From Nocardia neocaledoniensis (GTDB lineage Bacteria; Actinomycetota; Actinomycetes; Mycobacteriales; Mycobacteriaceae), in the NCBI RefSeq assembly GCF_003182135.1, contig NZ_QGTL01000010.1, positions 1-64,000 on the forward strand: a stretch of DNA of 64,000 nucleotides. Direction: 5' to 3'. The position numbers and the translations under genes were made by a program. A model generated the notes under the pieces. The model worked only from the letters and a program-made list of their open reading frames with translations. It made no database searches and had not been told where the DNA came from. Every line of letters begins with the position of its first letter. Position 1 is the stretch's first letter. Positions 1 through 8,399 of this stretch are shown here, piece after piece.

Positions 1-135
1 TCGTTCGAGACGACGTTGTCGGAGGGGTTGTTGTTCGAGCGTCGGGTGTTCCATTCGTTGTTCGCGACCGATGATCAGAAGGAAGGCATGGCGGCCTTCA
101 TCGAGAAGCGGCCCGCGAACTTCGCGCACCGCTGA
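1..135 (+). CDS. Enoyl-CoA hydratase/isomerase (crotonase) family protein, C-terminal fragment
   Basis: Only the last 44 codons are in the window, open at the left edge and ending in TGA. They contain LLFERRVFHSLFATDDQKEGM followed by AAFIEKRPANFAHR. This is the usual C-terminus of crotonase-fold enoyl-CoA hydratases (EchA8 type): a helix ending in E-R-x-x-F, then DQKEGMxAFxEKRxxxF. These enzymes hydrate trans-2-enoyl-CoA in beta-oxidation. The active-site region lies outside the window, so substrate and exact subfamily cannot be judged. A strong hairpin follows the stop codon and probably ends this transcript before the ligase gene. Confidence 0.85.
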   Translation, partial: SFETTLSEGLLFERRVFHSLFATDDQKEGMAAFIEKRPANFAHR

Positions 136-148
136 GCCGCTCGTCGAC

Positions 149-180
149 CACCCGCGGACCGGTCGCCCGGTCCGCGGGTG
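149..180 (+). terminator. Intrinsic hairpin terminator after the crotonase gene
   Basis: A perfect inverted repeat with 14-bp arms (149-162 and 167-180) and a 4-base TCGC loop lies 13 bases after the crotonase stop. No T-run follows, as is common for actinobacterial hairpin terminators. Confidence 0.7.
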
Positions 181-194
181 ACGTGACGGCCCGC

Positions 195-227
195 CGATAC
201 CTGAATGTCGGTGGGTATCGGTAGCGT
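195..227 (+). promoter_or_regulatory. Putative ligase promoter with upstream dyad
   Basis: CGATACC (195-201) and GGTATCG (214-220) form a 7-bp inverted repeat with a 12-base spacer. A TAGCGT hexamer at 222-227 could be the -10 box and lies eight bases before the GTG start, so a very short or absent leader is possible. No LexA-type SOS box was seen. The dyad could bind a regulator; that is inference. Confidence 0.4.
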
Positions 228-235
228 CGGGACCC

Positions 236-2227
236 GTGGACATCGGAGAACGCATCCAAGAGCTCGCGCGCCAGATCACGGAGCTGCGCGGCGCCTACTA
301 TGACGGCTCGCCACTGGTCGCCGACGCCGAGTACGACGCCGTCGAGGACGAACTGCGCGGCCTGCTGACCGCGCACCCCGACCTCACCCCTGACCCGAAC
401 CCGTTGGAACAGGTCGGGGCGCCGACCGTCTTGCACGCGCCCGTGCGGCACGCGCGGCCGATGCTCTCGCTGGAGAAAGCGACTACGCCCGAGCAGGTCG
501 CCGCGTTCTTCGCCCGCTTCCCCGGCCAATCCGTCGTGGTCATGCCCAAACTCGACGGGTTGTCGCTGTCGCTGGTCTACGAGGACGGGCGGCTCGTCCG
601 GGCTGTCACCCGCGGCGACGGCACCACCGGCGACGATGTCACGATGCTGGTCCGCGCGCTGGTCGACGGCGTCCCCGACCGGATCCAGGCCCCGGGCCGG
701 GTCGAGGTCCGCGGCGAAGCGGTCATGCTGCGCTCGACCTTCGTCGCCTACAACACCGCCCATCCGGACAAGCCGCTGATCAACCCGCGCAACGCCGCCG
801 CGGGCACGTTGCGGGCGAAGGACCCGGTTACCGTCGCCGAACGTCGCCTGCAGTTCTTCGGCTTCGACCTGGACACCTCCGAGGGCGGCGCCGCCGTCGA
901 CCTGGGGGAGGGCCTGCGCGGGCTCGGCGTGGAAGGCGCGCGCATGCGAGTGTGCGCCGACGCCGAACAGGCCCAGGCCGCGATCACCGAGATCGAGCAG
1001 GGCCGCAACGATCTCGACTACGACCTCGACGGCGCGGTCCTGCGGCTGGCCGATCGCGAGGCCTACGCGGCCGCCGGGACCCGATCGAACTCCCCACGTG
1101 GCGCGCTGGCGTTCAAGTTCGCCGCCGAGGAGAAGACGACCGTGCTCGTCGAGGTGATCTGGGACGTCGGCAAGACCGGCAAGATCGTCCCCGTCGCCTG
1201 GCTCGAGCCGGTCTTCGTCGGCGGCACCACGGTCACCAGGGCCACGCTGGCCAACCAGGAGGTGATCCGCGCCCGCGACATCAAGGTCGGCGACACCGTC
1301 CTGGTGCGGCGCGCGGGCGACGTGATCCCCTTCGTCGCCGGCGTGCTCGACGCCGCCGCCCGCACGGGCGCCGAGCAGGAGATCGTCGCACCCACGGTCT
1401 GCCCGTCGTGCGCGCAACCGGTGACCGAACAGGGCAACAGCCGGGAACTGTTCTGCACCAACGTGTCCTGTCCCGCCCAGACCGTGCGCAGGCTCATCCA
1501 CTGGGCGTCGCGACCGGCCGCCGACATCGACGCCATCGGGCAGGTGTGGATCGAACGCCTCGCCGAGGCGGGCATCCTGGAACGCCCGTCGGACTTCTAC
1601 ACGCTCACCAAGGAACGCCTGCTCGAGTTCGACCGCATCGGTGAGATCTCCGCCGCTCGCATGATCGAGTCGATCGACGCCAGCCGGAAGGTGGGCCTGC
1701 GTCGCGCGCTGATCGGTCTCGCCATCCCGATGGCGTCCGAGGGCACCGCCGCCCGCCTGGCCCGCGCGGGCTTCGGCTCGCTGGAAGAGGTCGCCGACGC
1801 GGGCGAGGAACGCCTCGTCGCCGTGGACGACATCGGCCCGAAGGTCGCAGCATCCCTGGTCGAGCACCTCACCCGCCTGCGCCCGGAACTCGAGCGCCTG
1901 CGCGCAGCAGGCGTCGACCTCGACGTGCGCGCCGAAGATCTCCCACCGGTGATCGCGGCCGGGGCGCCGCTGGCCGACAAGACGGTGGTCATCACCGGCG
2001 CCATCAGCGACCCGCGCTCCGGGGAGAAGGTCGCCCGCCCGACCTTCCAGCGCCTCTGCGAACAGGCGGGCGCGACCGCGGCCTCCTCGGTGTCGGCGAA
2101 CACCGACCTGCTCATCACCGGCGCCGGCGTCGGCGACAGCAAGCTGGCCAAAGCCGAGAAGCTCGGCGTCGAGGTCGTCGACCAGGGCGAGATCTGGACG
2201 ATGCTCATCGCGGCCAAGATCGTCTAG
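236..2227 (+). CDS. NAD+-dependent DNA ligase, LigA family (probable second copy)
   Basis: A 663-residue NAD-dependent DNA ligase, sealing nicks through an enzyme-AMP intermediate. The adenylation motif is PKLDG, with K105 the expected nucleophile. NPRNAAAGTLRAKDP and the OB-fold region follow. A Cys4 zinc site is formed by C389, C392, C407 and C412, then come helix-hairpin-helix repeats and a C-terminal BRCT domain from about residue 580. The Ia domain needed for NAD+ is present (YYDGSPLVADAEYD). It is slightly shorter than housekeeping actinobacterial LigA (about 690-700 residues), motif I is KLDG rather than KIDG, and the BRCT end is divergent. The usual gatC/gatA neighbours are absent. 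I infer a paralogue used for repair or another special role rather than the replicative ligase. Start is GTG. Confidence 0.88.
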   Translation: MDIGERIQELARQITELRGAYYDGSPLVADAEYDAVEDELRGLLTAHPDLTPDPNPLEQVGAPTVLHAPVRHARPMLSLEKATTPEQVAAFFARFPGQSVVVMPKLDGLSLSLVYEDGRLVRAVTRGDGTTGDDVTMLVRALVDGVPDRIQAPGRVEVRGEAVMLRSTFVAYNTAHPDKPLINPRNAAAGTLRAKDPVTVAERRLQFFGFDLDTSEGGAAVDLGEGLRGLGVEGARMRVCADAEQAQAAITEIEQGRNDLDYDLDGAVLRLADREAYAAAGTRSNSPRGALAFKFAAEEKTTVLVEVIWDVGKTGKIVPVAWLEPVFVGGTTVTRATLANQEVIRARDIKVGDTVLVRRAGDVIPFVAGVLDAAARTGAEQEIVAPTVCPSCAQPVTEQGNSRELFCTNVSCPAQTVRRLIHWASRPAADIDAIGQVWIERLAEAGILERPSDFYTLTKERLLEFDRIGEISAARMIESIDASRKVGLRRALIGLAIPMASEGTAARLARAGFGSLEEVADAGEERLVAVDDIGPKVAASLVEHLTRLRPELERLRAAGVDLDVRAEDLPPVIAAGAPLADKTVVITGAISDPRSGEKVARPTFQRLCEQAGATAASSVSANTDLLITGAGVGDSKLAKAEKLGVEVVDQGEIWTMLIAAKIV

Positions 2228-2259
2228 GCCACGGCCGGGCGCGCCGCGCTCGACGCGGC

Positions 2260-3108
2260 TCAGGGTTGTCCGGGCAGCGTCGCGAGGTAGTCGGTGAAAT
2301 CGGTGGCGGGATGGCCGGTGAGCGTCGCCACCGCGTCGGTGACGGTCTCCAGGTCGCCCTGGGCGATCGCGGTGTAGGTGCTGACCCAGCCGTCGACCTC
2401 CCATCGCGGCGCCTGGTAGGTCGCTCTGCTGGCGTATGCCTCGTCGACCGTCTCGTCGACGAAACGGAAAGGGCGGCCGAGGATTCTGGTCATGTCGGCG
2501 GCCGCGTCGGACAGGGTGAACGCGCGTGGTCCGGTGAGGTCGAAGGTCTGGCCGCTGTGGTCCGACGAGGCCAGGACGGCCGCCGCGCAGTCGGCCACGT
2601 CGGCACGGGTCACCGCCGCCACCTTGCCCTCGCCCGCCGGGCCGCGGATCACCCCGTCGGCATCGGCGAAATGCGGGATGATGTCCTGGTATTCGTTGTC
2701 CCGCAGGAACGTGAAATCCGCTCCGGAGGCGCGAATGGCCTGCTCGGTGTGCCAGTGGTCGCGACCGAAGGTGAACGTGCAGTCCGGCGCGGCCCCGACG
2801 AACGACAGGTACACGATTCGCGCTACTCCGGCGTCGACCGCGGCCCGCACGACCGCCGCCTGCTGCTCGGCCCGGTCCGCGGTCTCGGTGGCCGAGACGA
2901 AGAAGAACGTCGTCACCCCGCGCAGGGCCGTCGCGACGGTGCCCGGGTCGGCGAAATCGGCGACGGCGGTGGCGGCGCCGGGCAGCGCGGGAAGACGACC
3001 GGGGTCGCGTCCGAGCAACCGCAGGCTCGCCCCCGTGCCCGCGAGCGCCCGCGCCACGCGTCCGCCGATGTGTCCACTGGCCCCAGAGATCGCGATGGTG
3101 TCCGGCAT
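2260..3108 (-). CDS. NmrA-like NAD(P)-binding reductase (atypical SDR)
   Basis: A 282-residue protein opening with a Rossmann motif, ISGASGHIGGRVARAL, the GxxGxxG fingerprint of NmrA/QorB-type atypical SDRs. Family members are NAD(P)H-dependent quinone or enone reductases, or redox sensors that bind NADP without catalysis. The canonical YxxxK pair of classical SDRs is not evident, as expected for the NmrA group. The ATG is preceded by TAGCCT and exactly six bases, suggesting a leaderless transcript. It converges with the ligase gene and lies downstream of the ChoD-like gene, separated by a terminator, so it is probably its own unit. The substrate cannot be told. Confidence 0.8.
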   Translation of the reverse strand: MPDTIAISGASGHIGGRVARALAGTGASLRLLGRDPGRLPALPGAATAVADFADPGTVATALRGVTTFFFVSATETADRAEQQAAVVRAAVDAGVARIVYLSFVGAAPDCTFTFGRDHWHTEQAIRASGADFTFLRDNEYQDIIPHFADADGVIRGPAGEGKVAAVTRADVADCAAAVLASSDHSGQTFDLTGPRAFTLSDAAADMTRILGRPFRFVDETVDEAYASRATYQAPRWEVDGWVSTYTAIAQGDLETVTDAVATLTGHPATDFTDYLATLPGQP

Positions 3109-3201
3109 CGTCCCAGGCTAGGCCACCCAACCGGCGAATCGCTGCCACCTTGCGCCGCGTGTGCGCGCGGATCGGCCCGCATCGTTGCCCGACGACGAGA
3201 A

Positions 3202-3241
3202 CGGCCCCGGGTGAACGTACGAAACCGTCTGCCCGGGGCCG
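3202..3241 (-). terminator. Hairpin terminator after the ChoD-like gene
   Basis: CGGCCCCGGG (3202-3211) pairs perfectly with CCCGGGGCCG (3232-3241) around a 20-base loop. It lies just past the stop of the ChoD-like gene (3257) and before the start of the NmrA-like gene (3108), fitting a minus-strand terminator. Confidence 0.65.
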
Positions 3242-3256
3242 GAATACGAGCGGGAC

Positions 3257-4981
3257 TCAGCCTGCGGTCTGCTCGGTGGCGCGGATCTCCACGATCGGCA
3301 GCACCAGTGCCGCGGGCGCGCCGGCGGGCACGGCGGGCTGCCGGGGCGCGATCGGCTCGATACGGGTGTACCCGGCCGCCTGCTCGGGACGGTGGTCGAC
3401 CTCGCCCTTGTTCGGCCAGTACGCGGCGGCGCGCTCGGCCTGCGCGGTGATGGTGAGCGACGGGTTCACGCCGAGGTTCGCCGACACGGCGGCGCCGTCG
3501 ACCACGCTCAGGGTCGGATAGCCGAACACCCGGTGGTACGGGTCGATCACGCCGTGTGCGCTGTCGGCGCCGATCGCGGCACCGCCGAGGAAGTGCGCGG
3601 TGAGCGGGATGTTGAACACCTCGCCCCAGGTACCGCCCGCGACGCCACCGATCTTGTCCGCGACCCGGCGGGTCACGTCGTTGCCGGCGGGGATCCAGGT
3701 CGGATTCGGTTGCCCGTGGCCCTGTTTCGACGTCAGCTTGCGACCGAACAGGCCGCGCTTGGTGTAGGTCGTGATGGAGTTGTCGAGGTGCTGCATCACG
3801 AGCGAGATGATGGTGCGCTCGCTCCAGTTCTTCACGCTCAGGAAGCCGAGCAGCAGCAGCGGATGCATGATCGCGATGCCGAGGAACCGCAGCCAGCGCG
3901 GGATCTTGCCGCCACCGTCGACCATGAGGGTCTGCAGCAGACCCATCGAGTTGGACCCCTTGCCGTAGCGGACCGGTTCGATGTGGGTGTCGGGCGTCGG
4001 GTGGATCGAGGACGTGATCGCGACACCCTTGGTGAAGTCCTGGCCGGGCGCCAGCTTCTTCGTCGCCGCGCCGACGATGGACTCGGAGTTGGTACGGGTC
4101 AGCAGGCCCAGCTTGTCCGACAGATTCGGCAGCACACCCTGATCGCGCATCGAATGCAGCAGCTTCTGGGTGCCGAGCGTCCCCGCGGCCAGCACGACCT
4201 GCCCGGCGGTGTAGGTCTTGGGCTGCTTGCGGACCCAGGCGCCGGTGCGCTCGGTCGCGACGTCCCAGCTGCCGTCGGGCAGCGGGCGCAGCGCCGTGAC
4301 GGTGGTCATCGGAACGACCTGCGCCCCGGCCTTTTCGGCCAGGTACAGGTAGTTCTTCACGAGGGTGTTCTTGGCGCCGAACTTGCAGCCGACCATGCAG
4401 TCGCCGCACTCGACGCAGCCCGTGCGCTCGGGACCGGCGCCACCGAAGTACGGGTCGGCCACGGTCTTGCCCGGCTCGCCGAAGAAGACGCCGACCGGTG
4501 TCTGCACGAACGTGTCGCCGACGCCCATGTCCTCGGCGACGGACTTGAAGATCTCGTCGGCGGGCGTCATGTGCGGGTTCTGCACCACGCCGAGCATCTT
4601 CTTCGCACGCTCGTAGTACGGGGTGAGCTCGTCGCGCCAGTCGGTGATGTCGCGCCACTGCGGGTCCTGGAAGAACGGCTCCGGCGGCACGTACAGCGTG
4701 TTCGCGTAGTTCAGGGAGCCACCGCCGACCCCGGCGCCGCCCAGGATCAGCACATCGCGCAGCGGGTGGATGCGCTGGATGCCGAAGCAGCCTAGCTTGG
4801 GCGCCCACAGGAATTTGCGCAGGTCCCAGCTGGTCTTGGGCAACTCGTCGTCGGCGAACCGGCGACCGGCCTCGAGGATGCCGACCCGGTACCCCTTCTC
4901 CACCAGGCGCAGCGCGGTGACACTGCCACCGAAGCCGGAGCCGACGATCAAGACGTCGAAGTCGGTGTTGCGTTCGGACAT
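3257..4981 (-). CDS. GMC-family FAD oxidoreductase, ChoD-like
   Basis: A 574-residue flavoprotein with N-terminal FAD motif DVLIVGSGFGGSVTALRL, then GGAGVGGGSLNYAN, where the family binds the FAD pyrophosphate. It has a Cys-rich segment CVECGDCMVGC near residue 190, as in the mycobacterial ChoD (Rv3409c) lineage. A C-terminal HFLGGAAIGADSAHGV segment carries the family's active-site His. Although this group is often named cholesterol oxidase, it differs from the secreted ChoE/ChoA enzymes. No signal peptide is seen, so a cytoplasmic oxidase or dehydrogenase of sterol-like or other alcohols is likely. The start has an AGGAG box seven bases upstream. It is divergent from a MerR regulator across a 16-bp palindrome, so local control is likely. 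Confidence 0.88.
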   Translation of the reverse strand: MSERNTDFDVLIVGSGFGGSVTALRLVEKGYRVGILEAGRRFADDELPKTSWDLRKFLWAPKLGCFGIQRIHPLRDVLILGGAGVGGGSLNYANTLYVPPEPFFQDPQWRDITDWRDELTPYYERAKKMLGVVQNPHMTPADEIFKSVAEDMGVGDTFVQTPVGVFFGEPGKTVADPYFGGAGPERTGCVECGDCMVGCKFGAKNTLVKNYLYLAEKAGAQVVPMTTVTALRPLPDGSWDVATERTGAWVRKQPKTYTAGQVVLAAGTLGTQKLLHSMRDQGVLPNLSDKLGLLTRTNSESIVGAATKKLAPGQDFTKGVAITSSIHPTPDTHIEPVRYGKGSNSMGLLQTLMVDGGGKIPRWLRFLGIAIMHPLLLLGFLSVKNWSERTIISLVMQHLDNSITTYTKRGLFGRKLTSKQGHGQPNPTWIPAGNDVTRRVADKIGGVAGGTWGEVFNIPLTAHFLGGAAIGADSAHGVIDPYHRVFGYPTLSVVDGAAVSANLGVNPSLTITAQAERAAAYWPNKGEVDHRPEQAAGYTRIEPIAPRQPAVPAGAPAALVLPIVEIRATEQTAG

Positions 4982-5031
4982 ACGAGGACTCCTGGATGGG
5001 TGTCGACAGTGACCTGGGTAACGCTAACGTC

Positions 5032-5074
5032 GACAGTCGGTACTGTCAAAGTTCGGCGCCAGGCGTCCTATGCT
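5032..5074. promoter_or_regulatory. Divergent ChoD/MerR promoter with palindromic operator
   Basis: GACAGTCGGTACTGTC (5032-5047) is a perfect 6-bp dyad with a 4-base centre. On the minus strand TTGACA (5049-5044) and TAGCGT 17 bases further form a good promoter for the ChoD-like gene, with the dyad starting in the -35 box. On the plus strand TATGCT (5069-5074) lies six bases before the MerR GTG. The MerR protein is the obvious ligand, by inference. Confidence 0.6.
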
Positions 5075-5080
5075 GGTCCG

Positions 5081-5800
5081 GTGCCCCGATACACCCGCGC
5101 GGAGCTCGCCGACGTCAGTGGCGTCGCGGCGCGCACGATCCGCTACTACCACTCGCTCGGCGTGCTGCCGAAGCCCGGCCGCGCGGGCAAAGAGGTGGTG
5201 TACACCGACGCGCATCTGGACCGGCTGCGCGACATCGTCGCCATGCAGGCGCGCGGGCTGCGCCTGGACGCGATCCGCGAGGTGTTCGACGCCGAACCGG
5301 CGTCCGGCGCGGGGGACTGGCGGACGCTGTTCGATCCGCGCGCGGCCCAGTCCGGTGAGCGCGCGGTCCTGCTCGACGACGCCGAACTGGCGACCCTGCT
5401 CGGTGATCGCGGCGCCGACGTGCTCGCCGAACTGATCGGCGCGGGCTACCTCGAACGGCGCGACGAGTGCTGGTTCGTGCCGGACCGGCCCATGCTCAAG
5501 GGCGCGCTGGTGCTCTACGACACCGGCACCGACATCACCCTCAGCGGCGTGTTGCGCACCCTGATCCGGGAACGGATCGCCGCACTCGCGGACGAGGTCG
5601 TGCACACCGTGCGCGCCGCCGCCGGGACGGGATACGGCGGCGAGGACATCGGCGTCGACCTGAGCCGCTTCCGCGACCAGTTCCTCGCGATGGCCTGGGA
5701 GGTCGGCGGAGCGACCTTCGCTGCGGAGATCCAGCGCGCCGCGGGCGCGGCCGACGACACGGCACCGGCCCGGATGCGCGGCGCGGCGAGTGCGCGATGA
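5081..5800 (+). CDS. MerR family transcriptional regulator
   Basis: A 239-residue regulator. The N-terminal winged HTH reads YTRAELADVSGVAARTIRYYHSLGVLP, ending in the wing and the long dimerisation helix typical of MerR proteins. The roughly 130-residue C-terminal part lacks a Cys metal site and probably binds an organic ligand. I place the start at GTG 5081, although the frame is open further upstream, because TATGCT ends exactly six bases before it (leaderless pattern) and the HTH begins right after. It is divergent from the ChoD-like gene and seven bases upstream of a TetR gene, so the two regulators are probably co-transcribed and may both control the oxidoreductase. Confidence 0.85.
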   Translation: MPRYTRAELADVSGVAARTIRYYHSLGVLPKPGRAGKEVVYTDAHLDRLRDIVAMQARGLRLDAIREVFDAEPASGAGDWRTLFDPRAAQSGERAVLLDDAELATLLGDRGADVLAELIGAGYLERRDECWFVPDRPMLKGALVLYDTGTDITLSGVLRTLIRERIAALADEVVHTVRAAAGTGYGGEDIGVDLSRFRDQFLAMAWEVGGATFAAEIQRAAGAADDTAPARMRGAASAR

Positions 5801-5807
5801 TCGGTCG

Positions 5808-6515
5808 ATGAGCACCGACCGACCCGGACCGCGGGCGCTGGCCCGCGCCCAGACGCTCGCCGACATCAAACGGATCGGCCGCGAGCATCTCGCCTCCCAG
5901 GGCGCCGCCGCGCTGTCGCTGCGCGCGGTCGCCCGCGATCTCGGCGTGGTCTCCTCGGCGGTGTACCGCTATGTGCGCAGCCGCGACGAGTTGCTGACCC
6001 TGCTCGTGGTCGACGGCTACAACGCCCTGGGCGACGCCGTCGACGCCGCACTGGCCCAGGCGCCCGCCGACCCGGCGACCCGCTTCCGGGTGGTGGCGCG
6101 CGCGGTGCGGGCATGGGCGCTGGCCGAACCCGCGTGGTACGGACTGCTGTTCGGCACGCCCGTGCCCGGCTACGCGGCCCCCGCCGAGGTCACCGAGACG
6201 CCGGGCATCCGGGTGATCGCGACTCTGCTCGGCATCATCGACGGCGCCTACCGTGCCGAACGCCTCACCGACGCGGGCCGGAGCCCAGCCGTGTCCGCGC
6301 CCACAGTCGCCGACCTCTCGGCAATCCGCACGCAATTCGATCTCGTCGCGCCCGACTGGTTGCTCGCCGCCGCGCTCACCACGTGGACGACGCTGTTCGG
6401 CGCGGTGAACTTCGACGTCTTCGACATGTACGGCCGCGACACCTTCAGCGATCGGGCGGAGATCTTCGAGCTGCAGATCGACCAGATGTTGCGCATGCTC
6501 GGATTCGCCGAATAG
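5808..6515 (+). CDS. TetR/AcrR family transcriptional regulator
   Basis: A 235-residue regulator with the TetR HTH near residues 27-60: LSLRAVARDLGVVSSAVYRYVRSRDELL. The C-terminal ligand domain matches the TetR_C_33 style common in actinobacteria (WYGLLFGTPVPGYAAP). I chose ATG 5808 rather than the in-frame GTG 5790 because the latter lies inside the preceding gene; 5808 is seven bases after the MerR stop. Co-transcription with MerR is likely. The target is unknown; the nearby ChoD-like gene is one candidate. Confidence 0.87.
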   Translation: MSTDRPGPRALARAQTLADIKRIGREHLASQGAAALSLRAVARDLGVVSSAVYRYVRSRDELLTLLVVDGYNALGDAVDAALAQAPADPATRFRVVARAVRAWALAEPAWYGLLFGTPVPGYAAPAEVTETPGIRVIATLLGIIDGAYRAERLTDAGRSPAVSAPTVADLSAIRTQFDLVAPDWLLAAALTTWTTLFGAVNFDVFDMYGRDTFSDRAEIFELQIDQMLRMLGFAE

Positions 6516-6665
6516 CCGGAAAGTAGCCATTGGGCTCGGCGTGGTCGACCGGATACGGTGGACCGGTCGGTACCGTAGCGATCGAGGTGTTTCCCGCGGT
6601 ATGTGGGGTGAGAGAAGTGTGAACGGCGATGCCGGGCGGCGTCGTCAACGAACGGGAGTGCCCGA

Positions 6666-7259
6666 GTGAATTCTCGCGAGGAGATCTTGCGCCGAGTCCG
6701 TGACGGGCTGCTCGACCTGCCCGACGACGAGCGTCGGGTACCCATGCGTCGTTCCGGGGGCGCCGGCGTCGACGTGGATCCGGCCGAGCGGGCGGACATG
6801 CTCGCCCGGTTCGCCGAGCGGTTGCGCGCGCAGGGTTCACTGGTCCGCACGGTCGATCTCGCGGATCTGCCCGCCGCGGTGGCCGAGGTGCTGTACGGCA
6901 TGAGCGTGCGCTCGGTCCTGGCCGCGGTCGAGCCCGGCCCGGCCTGGCTGGACCACTGGGCGAGCGCACCGGGCCACGAGGTCGTGCACGGCGGTGCGGG
7001 GACGACGGCGACGGGTGAGGCGGTCGTCCGTGACGCCGTCGCCGGCGATGCCTCGACCGGTTCGCTGGCCCTCGACGTCGACGGTGGTCCCGTGGTCTCC
7101 GAGGTCGTTCCGCAGCTCTGTGTCGTGCGCGCGGACCGGGTGTTCGGCTCGCTGCCCGACGCGCTGGACCGGCTCGACCCGCGTCGTCCGCTGGTCTGGC
7201 TCGGCGGCCCCGGGGACGTCGACCTGGCCCGGCAGCTCGTCGTTCTGCTCGTCGAGTAG
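6666..7259 (+). CDS. LUD domain protein (LutC/YkgG-like)
   Basis: A 197-residue protein resembling the LutC/YkgG branch of LUD proteins: an N-terminal helix (SREEILRRVRDGLLDLP), then an alpha/beta domain ending in a VVPQLCVVRADRVFGSLPDAL segment typical of the family. LUD proteins accompany lactate-utilisation iron-sulfur oxidoreductases, but no lutA or lutB lies beside it here. The usual conserved C-terminal SATSDIE-like segment is not recognisable, so activity on lactate is doubtful. The GTG start has CGGGAG upstream. An overlapping dyad cluster (GACCGGTC at 6561-6568 inside TACGGT/ACCGTA) lies about 100 bases upstream and may be regulatory. Confidence 0.7.
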   Translation: MNSREEILRRVRDGLLDLPDDERRVPMRRSGGAGVDVDPAERADMLARFAERLRAQGSLVRTVDLADLPAAVAEVLYGMSVRSVLAAVEPGPAWLDHWASAPGHEVVHGGAGTTATGEAVVRDAVAGDASTGSLALDVDGGPVVSEVVPQLCVVRADRVFGSLPDALDRLDPRRPLVWLGGPGDVDLARQLVVLLVE

Positions 7260-7306
7260 CCGCCGCCCGATGGGTTCGCACGCCGGTCACAAGTCGGCGT
7301 GGTGGG

Positions 7307-7336
7307 TTGTGTGGGACTTGCGGTCTCAGTTATTCT
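7307..7336 (+). promoter_or_regulatory. Predicted promoter of the diiron oxygenase gene
   Basis: TTGTGT (7307-7312), an 18-base spacer and TATTCT (7331-7336) resemble a primary sigma-factor promoter, about 60 bases before the ATG, which has its own GAGGAGG ribosome site at 7387-7393. Confidence 0.5.
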
Positions 7337-7398
7337 CGGATCAACCGGTGTGACCGCGCTTACAGGGCGATCACCGGATGCGAACCGAGGAGGCACCG

Positions 7399-8397
7399 AT
7401 GACGCTGACCGAATCGAGCCGTGGCGAACTCATCACCGAGGAGTACCGAGAGGCGTTGGCGACCCTGTCCCAGGGTTCCGTCGACCGGCATTTCGATCCG
7501 TACCTCGACATCGACTGGGATTCGCCCGAGCTCGCCCTTGATCCCGACGACGTGCGCTGGGTGCTCTCACCCGAGGTGGACCCGCTGGGCGCGACCCAGT
7601 GGTACCGCGACCAACCGCTCGACAAGCAGATCGCGATCGGCAAGTGGCGTACCGCCAATGTCGTCAAGGTCGGCGCGGCGTTCGAGAGCATCCTGATCCG
7701 CGGAATGATGCAGTACATCATGAAGCTGCCCAACGGGTCGCCCGAGTTCCGGTACTGCTTGCACGAGATGACCGAAGAGTGCAACCACATCCAGATGTTC
7801 CAGGAACTGGTGAATCGCATCGGCGTCGACGTGCCCGGCATGCGGCCGATGTTCAAGGCGCTGTCCCCGCTGATCGGCGTCGCGGGCGGCTACGCCCACG
7901 CGATCCTGTTCATCGGCATCCTCGGCGGCGAGGAACCGATCGACCACTACCAGAAGGCGGTCATCCGCGAGGGCTCCTCGATGCCGCCGATGGTGTTGCG
8001 CACCATGGAGATCCACATCGCCGAGGAGGCGCGCCACATCTCCTTCGCGGGCGAGTTCCTCGCCGCGCACATCGGCCGGATGGGCAAGTTCAACCGCGGT
8101 GCGTGCTCGGTGGCGTTCCCGATCGCCATGCGCTGGCTCGCGGGGGAGATCATGGCGCCCCCGCGCTCGTTCGAGCGGGAGTTCGACATTCCCCACGAGG
8201 TGATCGAGCAGGCGTTCTGGAAGTCGGAGCACTCCCAGAAGATCCTGTCCGGCTACTTCGGTGACATGCGCAAGCTGGCCGACGATCTCGGGCTGATGAA
8301 TCCGGTCGCGCGCCGGCTGTGGCGGGCGCTGGGCGTCGACGGTCCCGCGTCGCGGTACCGCAGCGAGCCGGAGCGTGGTCTGCGCCGGGTGGCCTGA
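7399..8397 (+). CDS. AurF-like non-haem diiron oxygenase
   Basis: A 332-residue helical protein related to p-aminobenzoate N-oxygenase AurF and its actinobacterial relatives. Iron-binding motifs are visible: CLHEMTEECNHIQMF gives an E-x6-H-type ligand set, and MEIHIAEEARHISF gives H-x3-E-x2-H. The family uses a diiron-peroxo centre for N-oxygenation or other oxidations; here the substrate is unknown. Many mycobacteria and nocardiae carry such genes outside any biosynthetic cluster. Start ATG 7399 is chosen because GAGGAGG lies five bases upstream, while ATG 7378 has none. It converges with a TetR gene. Confidence 0.82.
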   Translation: MTLTESSRGELITEEYREALATLSQGSVDRHFDPYLDIDWDSPELALDPDDVRWVLSPEVDPLGATQWYRDQPLDKQIAIGKWRTANVVKVGAAFESILIRGMMQYIMKLPNGSPEFRYCLHEMTEECNHIQMFQELVNRIGVDVPGMRPMFKALSPLIGVAGGYAHAILFIGILGGEEPIDHYQKAVIREGSSMPPMVLRTMEIHIAEEARHISFAGEFLAAHIGRMGKFNRGACSVAFPIAMRWLAGEIMAPPRSFEREFDIPHEVIEQAFWKSEHSQKILSGYFGDMRKLADDLGLMNPVARRLWRALGVDGPASRYRSEPERGLRRVA

Positions 8398-8399
8398 GG

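Noticed and set aside
98..3148. Very long minus-strand open frame opposite the DNA ligase and NmrA-like genes
   Set aside because: It is the antisense shadow of high-GC genes: no domain is recognisable, composition is Arg/Gly/Asp-rich, and the plus-strand ligase has all catalytic motifs.
3257..4981. Calling the GMC enzyme a proven cholesterol oxidase
   Set aside because: ChoD-type proteins carry that name by homology only; secretion signal and the features of true cholesterol oxidases are lacking.
6554..6577. Dyad cluster TACGGT/GACCGGTC/ACCGTA as a defined operator
   Set aside because: The nested palindromes are not concentric and such GC-rich dyads arise often by chance; mentioned only with the LUD gene.
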